From Lachnospiraceae bacterium FE2018 (lineage in GTDB: Bacteria; Bacillota; Clostridia; Lachnospirales; Lachnospiraceae): DNA of 64,000 nt. A program made the translations under genes and the position numbers. The stretch is taken from positions 1 to 64,000 of the forward strand of contig JNKK01000010.1 of the NCBI GenBank assembly GCA_000702845.1, in the 5' to 3' direction. The first letter of the stretch is position 1; each line of letters opens with the position of its first letter. The notes beneath the pieces are model-generated. The model made no database searches. It saw nothing but the letters and a program-made list of their open reading frames with translations, and had not been told where the DNA came from. This document shows positions 42,951-51,639 of this stretch, one piece after another.

Positions 42951-43610
42951 TCACATAAAAGATTTACGGAATGCGCGCTTCATCCTCCAGTCTTCCAGAA
43001 AGCCCCGCTTGATTCCTGAAGCTTCCTGCAGAAACGGCGATTCACTGAAGGACCACCAGATTTTTCCGACAACCTTCGTCTGATGCTGTACCATAAACGC
43101 ATCCTGCTGTCCGCCGTCCAGACCGCTGATAATCACATCCGGAAACAGGCCGTTTACTGCATTCAGCAGTCTGTCTGTCTCTGCCTGTGTAGCAGGTGCC
43201 TTCCGGATTTCTCCCACGATTCTGATTCCCGGATACCGGTCTGTGAGAAAACTCTGCAGCAGAACACCGCCCTGTTCCGTGTCGCTCAGCAGGAAAACAG
43301 ACATACCGCGCTTTACCATCTGCCAGAATACGCGGTCCATCACAATCCTGTCATTCACCTCTTCGAGAACACGTCCCTCTTTTATGCCTGCTGCCTCAAG
43401 CAGCTCCGCTTCATCCAGAATTCCCAGATCAATCCGCTTCAGGTAATCCGCCTTTTCTTCCGAAGCAGCCGCTTCAAGTATCAGATGCCGCGTCAGAAGG
43501 GCAACCGTGTTCAGATAATCATTCTGCATCATTTCCTGCAGACGAATCATAATCTGATCCAGGTCCAGATAATCAATATGAAATTGTCCAATCTGAATCT
43601 GGTCTGTCAT
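42951..43610 (-). CDS. WecG/TagA/CpsF-like protein with altered active-site motif
   Basis: The protein (219 residues from 43610) follows the GT26 glycosyltransferase pattern: an N-terminal GQFHIDYLDLDQIM strand-helix, a central VFLLSDTEQGGVLLQSFLTDRYPGIRIVG Rossmann-like segment and a late VDVxISGLDGGQQDAFM-type loop (here FPDVIISGLDGGQQD). Active members carry TxN and a DG motif early on; here these read LLTRHLI and ILDEAELLEAAG, so the canonical Asn is replaced. It may have changed substrate or lost activity. The alternative start at 43640 overlaps the glnN stop. It lies directly downstream of glnN, with no cell-wall genes around. Confidence 0.65.
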   Translation of the reverse strand: MTDQIQIGQFHIDYLDLDQIMIRLQEMMQNDYLNTVALLTRHLILEAAASEEKADYLKRIDLGILDEAELLEAAGIKEGRVLEEVNDRIVMDRVFWQMVKRGMSVFLLSDTEQGGVLLQSFLTDRYPGIRIVGEIRKAPATQAETDRLLNAVNGLFPDVIISGLDGGQQDAFMVQHQTKVVGKIWWSFSESPFLQEASGIKRGFLEDWRMKRAFRKSFM

Positions 43611-43629
43611 AGAAGAGATCCCGCCTTCC

Positions 43630-45744
43630 TCAAACTTCATTCAACATGTCACCGTACGACGGCAGCGGCCAGTAGTTCTTATCAACAATGGATTCCAGCA
43701 TATCAATCGGCGCGCGAAGATTCTTCATTGCCGGAGAAACAACATCATAGTAGAAATATCCTTTCTCTTTTCCTTCCGGCATCTTCGATGCCGCCTCTTC
43801 CGCATCTGCAAGGACCTGCAGCGCACTGTCAGCCTCCCTGATCAGTTCCATGGTTCTTGTCAGCATATCCATTTCCACCGCGACATCCTCAAATCCAGTT
43901 GCCCGGACTGCATTGACCGTTTCGGCAAGGAATTTCGCATATCTGACTGCGGCCGGAATCATCTGCTTCCGGGCCATGGTAATCATGGTTTTCGCCTCAA
44001 TACTGACCGTCTTTGTATAGTTCTCATACTTGACTTCAGCGCGGGAATGAAGCTCGGCTTCTGTAAATATATTGAAGCGCTCAAACATACGGACACTTGA
44101 TTCCGATGTCAGCTCGGAAATAGAGTAAACCATGGATTCAATGTTCGGAAGACCGCGTCTTTCTGCCTCTTCCACCCATGCTTCTGAATACCCGTTTCCG
44201 TTGAAAATCACGCGGTGATGCTCTGTGAAGTTGCGCTTGATCATATCATGCACTGCTTCATCAAAGTTTTCCGCCTGCTCCAGTTCATCACAGGCATCTG
44301 CAAAAGCTTCCGCCATGATCGCATTCAGCACGACATTCGGTGACGCGACTGAATCTCTTGACCCCAGCATACGGAACTCAAATTTGTTGCCTGTGAACGC
44401 AAAAGGCGAGGTTCTGTTGCGGTCCGCAGTATCCTTCATGAACTCCGGCAGACTGCTGACGCCGGTCTGAAGCATTGAGCCGCGCGGACTGCTTGTAGCA
44501 CTCCCGGTGTCCACCAGCTGCTGCACGACATTGTCGAGCTGATTGCCCAGATAAATCGAAACGATCGCCGGCGGCGCCTCATCCGCTCCGAGTCTGTGGT
44601 CATTTCCCGGATCTGCCGCAGATTCGCGCAGCAGTCCCGCATGTTCATCGACTGCCTTAATGATACAGGAAAGGACAAACAGAAACTGTACGTTCTGATG
44701 CGGGGTTACGCCCGGCTCAAGCAGATTGATGCCGTCATCTGTCGCGAGCGACCAGTTGTTATGTTTGCCGGAACCGTTCACTCCTGCAAACGGCTTTTCG
44801 TGCAGAAGACATTTCAGTCCGTGTCGCGTCGCCACACGCTTCAATGTATTCATGACAATCTGATTGGAATCAACAGCGTGGTTCGCCTGCGAATAAATGC
44901 ACGCGATTTCGTGCTGTGACGGGGCAACCTCGTTATGTTCTGTTTTGGATGTAACACCCATCTTCCAGAGCTCTTCGTTGACATCTTTCATGAATGCAGC
45001 AACATTCTGGCGGATCACACCAAAATAATGGTCATTCATCTCCTGTCCTTTTGCGGGACTGCAGCCGAACAGTGTACGGCCTGTATAGATAAGATCTTTT
45101 CGTTTCTGGAAATCAGCCGCGTCAATCAGAAAATACTCCTGTTCCGCGCCGACCATCGGGATTACCTTTTGGGAGGTATTGTTTCCAAACAGACGAATCA
45201 CGCGGAGCGCCTCTTTGTTAATTGCCTCCATAGAACGCAGAAGCGGCGTTTTCTGGTCAAGCGCCTCACCGTTATATGAGCAGAACGCCGTCGGAATACA
45301 GAGTGTGGCACCGCCCGCGTCCTGCCGCACAAATGCCGGCGAGGTGGAATCCCAGGCTGTATAGCCGCGGGCCTCAAATGTCGCGCGCAGTCCGCCGGAC
45401 GGAAATGACGATGCATCCGGCTCTCCCTTGATCAGTTCCTTACCGGAGAACGCCATCAGTACTTTTCCGCTCTCCAGCGGTGCCGTAATAAAGGAATCAT
45501 GTTTTTCGGCTGTTACGCCCGTCAGCGGCTGAAACCAGTGCGTATAGTGTGTTGCACCTTTCTCAATTGCCCATTCCTTCATCTCGTGTGCAATGACATC
45601 CGCTGTTGCCAGATCAAGGTCACCACCCTCATTGATAATCTTTTTCAGCTTTGTGTACACTTTCTTCGGGAGGCGTTCCTGCATCACCGTATCATTGAAC
45701 ACGTTTTCTCCGAATATTTCAGCCACATTGATATAGTTACTCAT
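43630..45744 (-). CDS. glnN: Glutamine synthetase type III
   Basis: GlnN makes glutamine from glutamate, ammonia and ATP. The 704-residue length and the sequence (THYTHWFQPLTGVTAEKHDSF, EQEYFLIDAADFQKRKDLI, HEKPFAGVNGSGKHNNWSL, NRTSPFAFTGNKFEFRMLGS) identify the large type III enzyme, typical of Bacteroidetes and many Clostridia. A GGAGT site lies before the AUG, and the gene start overlaps the lipid kinase stop by 8 bases, indicating translational coupling. No glnR or nitrogen regulator is adjacent. Confidence 0.97.
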   Translation of the reverse strand: MSNYINVAEIFGENVFNDTVMQERLPKKVYTKLKKIINEGGDLDLATADVIAHEMKEWAIEKGATHYTHWFQPLTGVTAEKHDSFITAPLESGKVLMAFSGKELIKGEPDASSFPSGGLRATFEARGYTAWDSTSPAFVRQDAGGATLCIPTAFCSYNGEALDQKTPLLRSMEAINKEALRVIRLFGNNTSQKVIPMVGAEQEYFLIDAADFQKRKDLIYTGRTLFGCSPAKGQEMNDHYFGVIRQNVAAFMKDVNEELWKMGVTSKTEHNEVAPSQHEIACIYSQANHAVDSNQIVMNTLKRVATRHGLKCLLHEKPFAGVNGSGKHNNWSLATDDGINLLEPGVTPHQNVQFLFVLSCIIKAVDEHAGLLRESAADPGNDHRLGADEAPPAIVSIYLGNQLDNVVQQLVDTGSATSSPRGSMLQTGVSSLPEFMKDTADRNRTSPFAFTGNKFEFRMLGSRDSVASPNVVLNAIMAEAFADACDELEQAENFDEAVHDMIKRNFTEHHRVIFNGNGYSEAWVEEAERRGLPNIESMVYSISELTSESSVRMFERFNIFTEAELHSRAEVKYENYTKTVSIEAKTMITMARKQMIPAAVRYAKFLAETVNAVRATGFEDVAVEMDMLTRTMELIREADSALQVLADAEEAASKMPEGKEKGYFYYDVVSPAMKNLRAPIDMLESIVDKNYWPLPSYGDMLNEV

Positions 45745-46648
45745 GTGTTACTCCTTCTTCAGCATTCAGTATGATCTGAAGCGCCCTATGCATATTTGTG
45801 ATCTCCGAATATTTGTGTTCGCCGCCGAACTCTCCGTCCAGCGTCCACGCAAGCGGTTCATCACATTCCATCTGAATCTTTCTGGTCTTAAATGTAAGAA
45901 CATGTTCTGAACTCAGCTTCGGATTCAGAAGTGTTGTCAGTATTTCAGACAGTTCAATCGGGTTTTTAGGCGGATATACAAGACGCACTTCAAAAAGTCC
46001 GTCTGCAAGATCTATATCCAGACCCGGAAGATTCCGCATCCCGCCCACAGAGGTGGCATTCGTGATCATGCCATAAACAAAATCATCCTCGATCGAGACC
46101 TCATCAGACTGTATTTTCAGTCTGTATTTCGGAACATTAAAAATCCGTTTTCCTGCTTCCAGGAGATAGGCACCATGCCCCAGCAGATTCTTCAGATTCT
46201 GATCCGTCTGATATGCTACATCCGTAAAAAGACCAAACGCAGCAATATACACGAATGTCCTGTAATTAAACCTCCCGATATCACATGCGTGGATTTTTCC
46301 TTTCACGATATCTTCCGCCGCAATAATCTGATCCTTTGAAATACCGAGACTTGCCGCGAAATCATTCGTACTCCCTGTCGGAATATAACCGATCGGCATG
46401 TTCGGTCTTGCCATCATCAGGCCGTTTACCACTTCATCCAGTGTGCCGTCTCCGCCGCAGCATACAACCATATCCATTCGCGAAGCATACTGAATGACAG
46501 TGCGGTTTGCATCCTGTGTTTCCTGTGTCGGATGCGCGAGCACATCAAAACCTGCCTTCGTAAATATTTCAATGATGTCAAATAATTTATATCGTATCGC
46601 GCCCGTTCCGGAACGCGGATTATAAACAAGAAGCAGTTTTTTCTTCAT
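45737..46648 (-). CDS. Diacylglycerol kinase-family lipid kinase
   Basis: The 303-residue protein belongs to the DagK/YegS/BmrU lipid kinase family, which phosphorylates diacylglycerol or sphingoid lipids. It begins KKKLLLVYNPRSGTGAIRY, with the nucleotide loop CCGGDGTLDEVVNGLM and GYIPTGSTNDFAASL; the C-terminal domain follows. I start at 46648 because GGGAG precedes it by 8 bases. The last bases overlap the start of glnN by 8. In Firmicutes such enzymes recycle diacylglycerol from lipoteichoic acid synthesis; the exact substrate is unknown here. Confidence 0.9.
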   Translation of the reverse strand: MKKKLLLVYNPRSGTGAIRYKLFDIIEIFTKAGFDVLAHPTQETQDANRTVIQYASRMDMVVCCGGDGTLDEVVNGLMMARPNMPIGYIPTGSTNDFAASLGISKDQIIAAEDIVKGKIHACDIGRFNYRTFVYIAAFGLFTDVAYQTDQNLKNLLGHGAYLLEAGKRIFNVPKYRLKIQSDEVSIEDDFVYGMITNATSVGGMRNLPGLDIDLADGLFEVRLVYPPKNPIELSEILTTLLNPKLSSEHVLTFKTRKIQMECDEPLAWTLDGEFGGEHKYSEITNMHRALQIILNAEEGVTHE

Positions 46649-46680
46649 CGTATACTCCCGGTATGTTCGCACGAAATAAC

Positions 46681-46716
46681 AAAATACATTCTACATTGTT
46701 AGGCATCAAGATACAA
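46681..46716 (-). promoter_or_regulatory. Probable promoter of the lipid kinase-glnN operon
   Basis: Two overlapping possibilities on the minus strand: TTGTAT (46711-46716) with TAGAAT (46688-46693), or TTGATG (46704-46709) with TATTTT (46681-46686), both with 17-base spacers. Confidence 0.5.
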
Positions 46717-46731
46717 TAGGCATTTTCTATA

Positions 46732-46767
46732 AAGAAAAAAGATGCCGCACGTGAAAGTGCGGCATCT
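46732..46767 (-). terminator. fbaA terminator
   Basis: In the minus direction GATGCCGCAC, a 6-base loop and GTGCGGCATC are followed by TTTTTTC. Strong rho-independent terminator. Confidence 0.92.
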
Positions 46768-46801
46768 GCATGTTTTACACTGTAGACTGATCGTCCTGTG
46801 A

Positions 46802-47770
46802 TCAAGCCTTTCCGTTGGATCCGAGTACGTTCTGGATCTTATGAGCAACCATATCCTTGACGGCCTGGCGTGCCGGTTTCAGATACTGACGCGGATCGAA
46901 ATGATCCGGATGCTCTGCCATGTACTTACGAATCGTTGCTGTCATAGCAAGACGGATATCGGAGTCAATATTGATCTTGCAGACTGCAAGTTCTGCTGCA
47001 TGACGAAGTTCTTCTTCCGGAATACCAATTGCATCCGGCATATTTCCGCCATAGGTGTTAACGATCTTTACGAAATCCTGCGGAACGGAAGAAGATCCGT
47101 GCAGAACGATCGGGAAGCCCGGCAGTCTCTTGATACACTCTTCAAGTACATCAAAGCGGAGTGGCGGCGGAACAAGGATGCCCTGTTCGTTGCGTGTGCA
47201 CTGTTCCGGTGTGAACTTGTAAGCACCGTGGGAAGTTCCGATTGCAATTGCGAGAGAATCGCAGCCTGTTCTGTCAACGAATTCCTCAACTTCTTCCGGA
47301 CGTGTGTAGCTTTCTTTTCCGGCTTCAACAACGACCTCGTCCTCAACGCCTGCAAGTGTTCCGAGCTCAGCCTCAACAACTACACCATGATCATGAGCAT
47401 ATTCAACAACCTGTTTTGTCAGTGCGATGTTATCCTCAAAGGACTTGGAGGAAGCATCAATCATAACAGATGTAAATCCGCCGTCAATACAGGATTTGCA
47501 GAGTTCAAACGTATCGCCGTGATCGAGATGAAGCGCGATCGGAATCTGCGGATTCTCTTCTACAGCTGCTTCGACCATCTTTACAAGGTATTTATGGTTT
47601 GCATATGCACGCGCACCCTTGGAAACCTGCAGGATAACCGGGCTGTTCAGCTCACCTGCTGCCTCTGTAATACCCTGAACGATTTCCATGTTGTTTACGT
47701 TGAACGCGCCAACAGCATAACCGCCATCGTAAGCCTTCTTAAACATTTCAGTTGTTGTTACTAATGCCAT
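46802..47770 (-). CDS. fbaA: Fructose-bisphosphate aldolase, class II
   Basis: The zinc-dependent aldolase splits fructose-1,6-bisphosphate in glycolysis. The 322 residues show the catalytic and zinc-binding LHLDHGDTFELCKSCIDGGFTSVM split over two motifs, VVEAELGTLAGVEDEV, SLAIAIGTSHGAYK and VLHGSSSVPQDFV. GGAGAG precedes the AUG. It is a single-gene unit with a consensus promoter and a strong terminator. Confidence 0.97.
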   Translation of the reverse strand: MALVTTTEMFKKAYDGGYAVGAFNVNNMEIVQGITEAAGELNSPVILQVSKGARAYANHKYLVKMVEAAVEENPQIPIALHLDHGDTFELCKSCIDGGFTSVMIDASSKSFEDNIALTKQVVEYAHDHGVVVEAELGTLAGVEDEVVVEAGKESYTRPEEVEEFVDRTGCDSLAIAIGTSHGAYKFTPEQCTRNEQGILVPPPLRFDVLEECIKRLPGFPIVLHGSSSVPQDFVKIVNTYGGNMPDAIGIPEEELRHAAELAVCKINIDSDIRLAMTATIRKYMAEHPDHFDPRQYLKPARQAVKDMVAHKIQNVLGSNGKA

Positions 47771-47848
47771 ATCTCTCTCCTTTCAATCTGTGTAACCGGC
47801 CTGACCTGCGCAAAATATCACGATCAAGATCAAACACTTACAAATTAA

Positions 47849-47877
47849 ATAATAGGGCAATTCAGCACCTGTGTCAA
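47849..47877 (-). promoter_or_regulatory. fbaA promoter
   Basis: On the minus strand consensus TTGACA (47872-47877) and TATTAT (47849-47854) with a 17-base spacer. Confidence 0.85.
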
Positions 47878-47893
47878 GGTGAAAACAGGACAC

Positions 47894-47934
47894 GAAAAAG
47901 CTGCCGCCCCGGTAAATTCCGGGTGCGGCAGCCT
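47894..47934 (-). terminator. Terminator at the end of the ribosomal superoperon
   Basis: In the minus direction GCTGCCGC, ACCCGG, a short loop, CCGGGGCGGCAGC and TTTTTCG follow the rplQ stop. A long GC-rich stem with U-tract. Confidence 0.92.
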
Positions 47935-47955
47935 TAAAACTGTCAGCTCATATGA

Positions 47956-48492
47956 TCAGACAAGCTCAAGAATAACTTCCATTGCGCCGTCGCCTTTACG
48001 CGGTCCGATCTTGATGATTCTTGTATAACCACCATTGCGGCTCTCATACTTCGGTGCAACTTCGTCAAACATCTTTGCGACCATGTCAATCTTCTTTGTG
48101 TTCTTCTTGCGGCCCTTTGCCTCAGCCGGGATCTCAGTCACATCATAGAAGACCTTCATCATCTGACGGCGTGCATGCAGTCTGGACGGCTGATCCTTTT
48201 TGATCTGTTTTGTGACCTCGTCATAGACTGTCACTTTCTTGCCGTTCTGGACTTCTTTCACGCGCTTGCCTTCTGCGTCCTTGCGCGGAACCTTTGCGGT
48301 TACGGAAACAGTATCATAGTTGTCTTTCTCGCGGACAGCGAGCGCAATCAGACCCTCGGCAACCTTGCGTACTTCTTTTGCGCGCATCTCGGTTGTGCGG
48401 ATTTTGCCATGATACAGCAGATTTGTAACCTGGTTTCTGATCATTGCTTTTCTCTGGTCAGAAGTTCTGCCCAGTTTTCTGTATTTTCCCAT
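47956..48492 (-). CDS. rplQ: 50S ribosomal protein L17 with internal insertion
   Basis: L17 sits near the peptide exit tunnel. N- and C-terminal parts are standard ([40 protein letters not shown]). Between about residues 55 and 105 there is an extra charged segment ([16 protein letters not shown] and on) that the roughly 120-residue Bacillus protein lacks, giving 178 residues. The frame is continuous and ends normally. Last gene of the alpha operon, 129 bases after rpoA and before the terminator. Confidence 0.95.
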   Translation of the reverse strand: MGKYRKLGRTSDQRKAMIRNQVTNLLYHGKIRTTEMRAKEVRKVAEGLIALAVREKDNYDTVSVTAKVPRKDAEGKRVKEVQNGKKVTVYDEVTKQIKKDQPSRLHARRQMMKVFYDVTEIPAEAKGRKKNTKKIDMVAKMFDEVAPKYESRNGGYTRIIKIGPRKGDGAMEVILELV

Positions 48493-48621
48493 TGAAACAT
48501 TCCTCCAGTTTTCGTCGTGTGACAGAACATCACGCTTCTTCGGTCTTACTGATGCTCTGCTGTTTCATTACACGCGCAGCTGTATCGGGTCAGGCAGATG
48601 CCTTCTCACAACAGCTTACGT

Positions 48622-49584
48622 TTACTGGTCTTCACCCGGTCTGAGTGCAAGACCAAGCTCGCTCAGTTTCGCGAGCACTTCTTCAAGTGATTTACGGCCG
48701 AGATTGCGCACCTTCATCATGTCTTCTGATGTCTTGTTGCAGAGTTCCTCTACCGTATTGATGCCTGCACGTTTCAGGCAGTTATAGGAGCGGACAGAAA
48801 GTTCAAGCTCATCGATATTCATCTCAAGCGCTTTCTCTTTCTCATCATTCTGCTGCTCAATCATAACCTCTGCAGTTTTTGCATTCTCTGAGAGATCAAT
48901 GAACAGACGCAGATGCTCGCTCAGGACTTTCGCCGCAAGGCTGACCGCCTCGTCAGGCGCAAGTGTGCCGTTTGTGATCACATCCAGTGTCAGCTTGTCG
49001 AAATCGGTCACCTGACCGACACGGGTATTCTCCACTGTCATGTTGACCCGCTCAACCGGTGTGTAAATCGCATCGACGGCAATTACACCGATTGCCATGT
49101 CATCTGTTTTGTTCCGCTCTGAACTCACATATCCGCGGCCTTTTGTGATCGTAAGCTCCATATAAAGCTTGCAGTCCGCGCCGCCGTTCAGGGTTGCGAT
49201 AACATGATCCGGATTAACAATCTCTATGTCCTGGTCTACCTGAATATCCGCACCGGTAACAATACCCTCTCCCTCATACTCGATGTACGCGATTTTGGGC
49301 TCGTCACTCTCACTGTTATTGCGGATCGCCAGACCCTTCAGATTCATTACGATTTCCGTGACATCTTCTTTAATGCCCGGAAGCGAACTGAATTCGTGAA
49401 GGACACCTTCGATCTTGACCTGACTGATCGCTGCGCCCGGAAGCGAGGACAGCATGATTCTTCTCAGCGAATTGCCGAGTGTCATACCGTATCCGCGCTC
49501 AAGCGGTTCTACGACAAATCTGCCGAACTTGCGATCGTCAGAAAGTTCTGTGATCTCAATCTTTGGTTTGTTAAAATCAAACAC
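48622..49584 (-). CDS. rpoA: RNA polymerase alpha subunit
   Basis: Alpha dimerises to nucleate RNA polymerase assembly. The 320-residue protein has the N-terminal dimerisation domain ([29 protein letters not shown] split over conserved strands) and, after a linker near residue 235, the C-terminal DNA- and activator-binding domain ([30 protein letters not shown]). It follows rpsD by 60 bases in the usual alpha-operon order. Confidence 0.98.
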   Translation of the reverse strand: MFDFNKPKIEITELSDDRKFGRFVVEPLERGYGMTLGNSLRRIMLSSLPGAAISQVKIEGVLHEFSSLPGIKEDVTEIVMNLKGLAIRNNSESDEPKIAYIEYEGEGIVTGADIQVDQDIEIVNPDHVIATLNGGADCKLYMELTITKGRGYVSSERNKTDDMAIGVIAVDAIYTPVERVNMTVENTRVGQVTDFDKLTLDVITNGTLAPDEAVSLAAKVLSEHLRLFIDLSENAKTAEVMIEQQNDEKEKALEMNIDELELSVRSYNCLKRAGINTVEELCNKTSEDMMKVRNLGRKSLEEVLAKLSELGLALRPGEDQ

Positions 49585-49644
49585 GTAAGCCCCTCCTTGC
49601 AGGTATGGCTATCGATAAGTGTCAGGCTGTAATTAAACGCTTAA

Positions 49645-50238
49645 TTATTTAGAATACAGCTCGACGATAAGCATCTCATCTACCGGTACATCAATCAGAT
49701 CACGGGTCGGAACCTCGTTGATTGTTCCCTTAAGATTTTCCTGATCCACATCCATCCATGACGGAACAGTGCGTCCGGCTGTTACTTCCAGGACGTCCTT
49801 CATCCGCTGTGTGGTCTTTTTACTCTCTTTGATCTCGATCACATCACCGGCTTTGGTGAGGTAAGACGGAATGTTTACGCACTTACCGTTGACAAGTACG
49901 AACTTGTGGCCGACGATCTGGCGCGCTTCTCTTCTGGTGCGGGCAAAGCCCATGCGGAAGATAACGCTGTCAAGACGAAGTTCCAGCATAGCCATAAGGT
50001 TCTCACCTGTCTGGCCTTTCATGCGGTCTGCTTTCTTATAATAGTTGCGGAACGGTTTCTCAAGAACACCGTAAATGAATTTTGCTTTCTGTTTTTCTCT
50101 TAACTGAAGACCATAGTCAGAAACCTTGCGGCCGCTTCTTTTCAGTTTACGTCTGGATTTTTTGTCTACACCAAGATAAACCGGATCAAGGCCGAGGGAT
50201 CTGCAGCGCTTCAGTACCGGGACTCTATTTACTGCCAT
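49645..50238 (-). CDS. rpsD: 30S ribosomal protein S4
   Basis: S4 is a primary 16S-binding protein and, in some bacteria, a regulator of its own operon. The 197-residue protein lacks the Cys4 zinc motif of some S4 forms (MAVNRVPVLKRCRSLGLDP start) and has the S4 RNA-binding domain (MLELRLDSVIFRMGFARTR, IVGHKFVLVNGKCVNIPSY). It lies 77 bases after rpsK. Confidence 0.97.
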   Translation of the reverse strand: MAVNRVPVLKRCRSLGLDPVYLGVDKKSRRKLKRSGRKVSDYGLQLREKQKAKFIYGVLEKPFRNYYKKADRMKGQTGENLMAMLELRLDSVIFRMGFARTRREARQIVGHKFVLVNGKCVNIPSYLTKAGDVIEIKESKKTTQRMKDVLEVTAGRTVPSWMDVDQENLKGTINEVPTRDLIDVPVDEMLIVELYSK

Positions 50239-50315
50239 TTAATATGACCTCCTGATTCATTATCAAAATACGCTTGTTTCCGGCTGCAGTATATGCCAGC
50301 CGAAAAGATCAGATA

Positions 50316-50708
50316 TCAGACTCTTCTGCGCTTCGGCGGACGGCATCCGTTATGCGGAACCGGCGTCACGTCGCAGATGCTGGTTACATCGAGACCTGCT
50401 GCAGACAATGCACGGATTGCTGCCTCACGGCCTGAACCAGGTCCTTTTACAAATACATCAACTGATTTTAATCCATGAATAAGCGCTGCCTTTGTAGCAG
50501 TTTCTGCAGCCATCTGCGCTGCGTACGGAGTAGATTTCCTTGAACCTTTGAAACCAAGACCACCGGCACTTGCCCATGAGAGAGCATTTCCTTCTGTATC
50601 TGTCAGTGTGACAATTGTATTATTGAAGGATGCCTGAATGTGAGCCTGTCCACGTTCAACGTTTTTCTTGACACGACGTTTTGTCGTTCTTCTGGTTGTT
50701 TTCGCCAT
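50316..50708 (-). CDS. rpsK: 30S ribosomal protein S11
   Basis: S11 lies on the platform and contacts mRNA at the E site. The 130 residues contain [37 protein letters not shown] and the C-terminal [18 protein letters not shown], all diagnostic. It follows rpsM by 46 bases. Confidence 0.98.
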   Translation of the reverse strand: MAKTTRRTTKRRVKKNVERGQAHIQASFNNTIVTLTDTEGNALSWASAGGLGFKGSRKSTPYAAQMAAETATKAALIHGLKSVDVFVKGPGSGREAAIRALSAAGLDVTSICDVTPVPHNGCRPPKRRRV

Positions 50709-50754
50709 AATAAAAACGAACCTACCTTTCTTTCACCTTTTCTTCTAAATATAA

Positions 50755-51123
50755 TTATTTCTTCTTGTTGGCAACGGTTCTTCTCGGACCCTTACAGGTT
50801 CTTGCATTCGTCTTTGTCTTCTGACCACGAACCGGAAGTCCTTTTCTATGCCGGATGCCGCGATAGCAGCCGATTTCCTGCAGACGCTTGATATTCATAG
50901 CGATCTCACGTCTCAGATCACCCTCGACCATCTGTGTCTCGTCGATAACGCCTGCGATCTTTCTGACTTCATCATCTGTCAGATCTCTGACGCGGGTATC
51001 CGGGTTGACACCTGCCTGCGCAAGGATTTTCATGGAAGATGCTCTTCCAATTCCGTAGATATAGGTAAGACCTATTTCCACACGTTTGTCTCTCGGTAAA
51101 TCTACACCAGAAATACGAGCCAT
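50755..51123 (-). CDS. rpsM: 30S ribosomal protein S13
   Basis: S13 contacts the P-site tRNA and forms an intersubunit bridge. The true start is [19 protein letters not shown] at 51123, with AAAGGAGG about 9 bases upstream; the open frame to 51231 is leader. The 122 residues include [21 protein letters not shown] 200-base gap with hairpins separates it from rpmJ. Confidence 0.98.
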   Translation of the reverse strand: MARISGVDLPRDKRVEIGLTYIYGIGRASSMKILAQAGVNPDTRVRDLTDDEVRKIAGVIDETQMVEGDLRREIAMNIKRLQEIGCYRGIRHRKGLPVRGQKTKTNARTCKGPRRTVANKKK

Positions 51124-51155
51124 GTTACTTGTTCCTCCTTTAAATAACCTAAATG

Positions 51156-51195
51156 GGATGCCGGTATGACGCATCCAGCTGTACTCCCGTACAGC
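51156..51195 (-). promoter_or_regulatory. Two adjacent hairpins in the rpmJ-rpsM gap
   Basis: GGATGC/GCATCC (51156-51176) and GCTGTAC/GTACAGC (51178-51195, 7-bp stem, 4-base loop) stand side by side shortly before the rpsM ribosome binding site, and CTGAC/GTCAG lies further upstream. They could form a regulatory leader for rpsM-rpsK-rpsD, as alpha-operon leaders do elsewhere, but no match to a known leader is claimed. Confidence 0.45.
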
Positions 51196-51323
51196 CTTTC
51201 CCTTCTCATGATCGAGCCGGGGATTAAGCAAATATTATAGAGGGTTCCTGACGCAGCCAGTCAGTTATCACTTTATAATATTTAAGCTGGCACAACAGCC
51301 ATCATTAAAGACCAAATGACGGA

Positions 51324-51437
51324 TCAGCCCTGACGCTGTTTATGCTTTGGATTCTCACAAATGATACGAATTCTGCCTTTGCGTTTGATTACTTTGCACT
51401 TTTCGCAAATCGGCTTGACCGATGCTCTTACCTTCAT
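51324..51437 (-). CDS. rpmJ: 50S ribosomal protein L36
   Basis: A 37-residue zinc-binding protein ([20 protein letters not shown]; further Cys and His in [13 protein letters not shown]). The Cys-Cys-Cys-His set shows the zinc-containing form. The AUG at 51437 follows GGAGGATTC; the longer frame is not real. It has its own promoter at 51546-51574, separate from infA. Confidence 0.97.
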   Translation of the reverse strand: MKVRASVKPICEKCKVIKRKGRIRIICENPKHKQRQG

Positions 51438-51545
51438 GACGAATCCTCCTTTCTTTTTGTTCAGCCTGAATCGGCCATTCAAGTGTACGTTTTGTGCAGT
51501 TTTCCGCGGGTCAGACGGACTCCTGCGCACAAACACGCAACTTAT

Positions 51546-51574
51546 ACTATAGCATTGCGGATTCAGAATTGCAA
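51546..51574 (-). promoter_or_regulatory. Promoter of rpmJ-rpsM-rpsK-rpsD-rpoA-rplQ
   Basis: On the minus strand TTGCAA (51569-51574) and TATAGT (51546-51551) with a 17-base spacer, located after the permease gene. It would keep the alpha operon independent of transcription through the permease. Confidence 0.75.
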
Positions 51575-51639
51575 GCCTTTTTTGCTGTAATAAGAATTCC
51601 TTTTTACAGCGGCAGGCTCCGCGTTATGCACACGCCGGA

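Noticed and set aside
51580-51620. GCTGTAA/TTACAGC hairpin as permease terminator
   Set aside because: The stem is followed by A residues in the direction of transcription, not by a U-tract.
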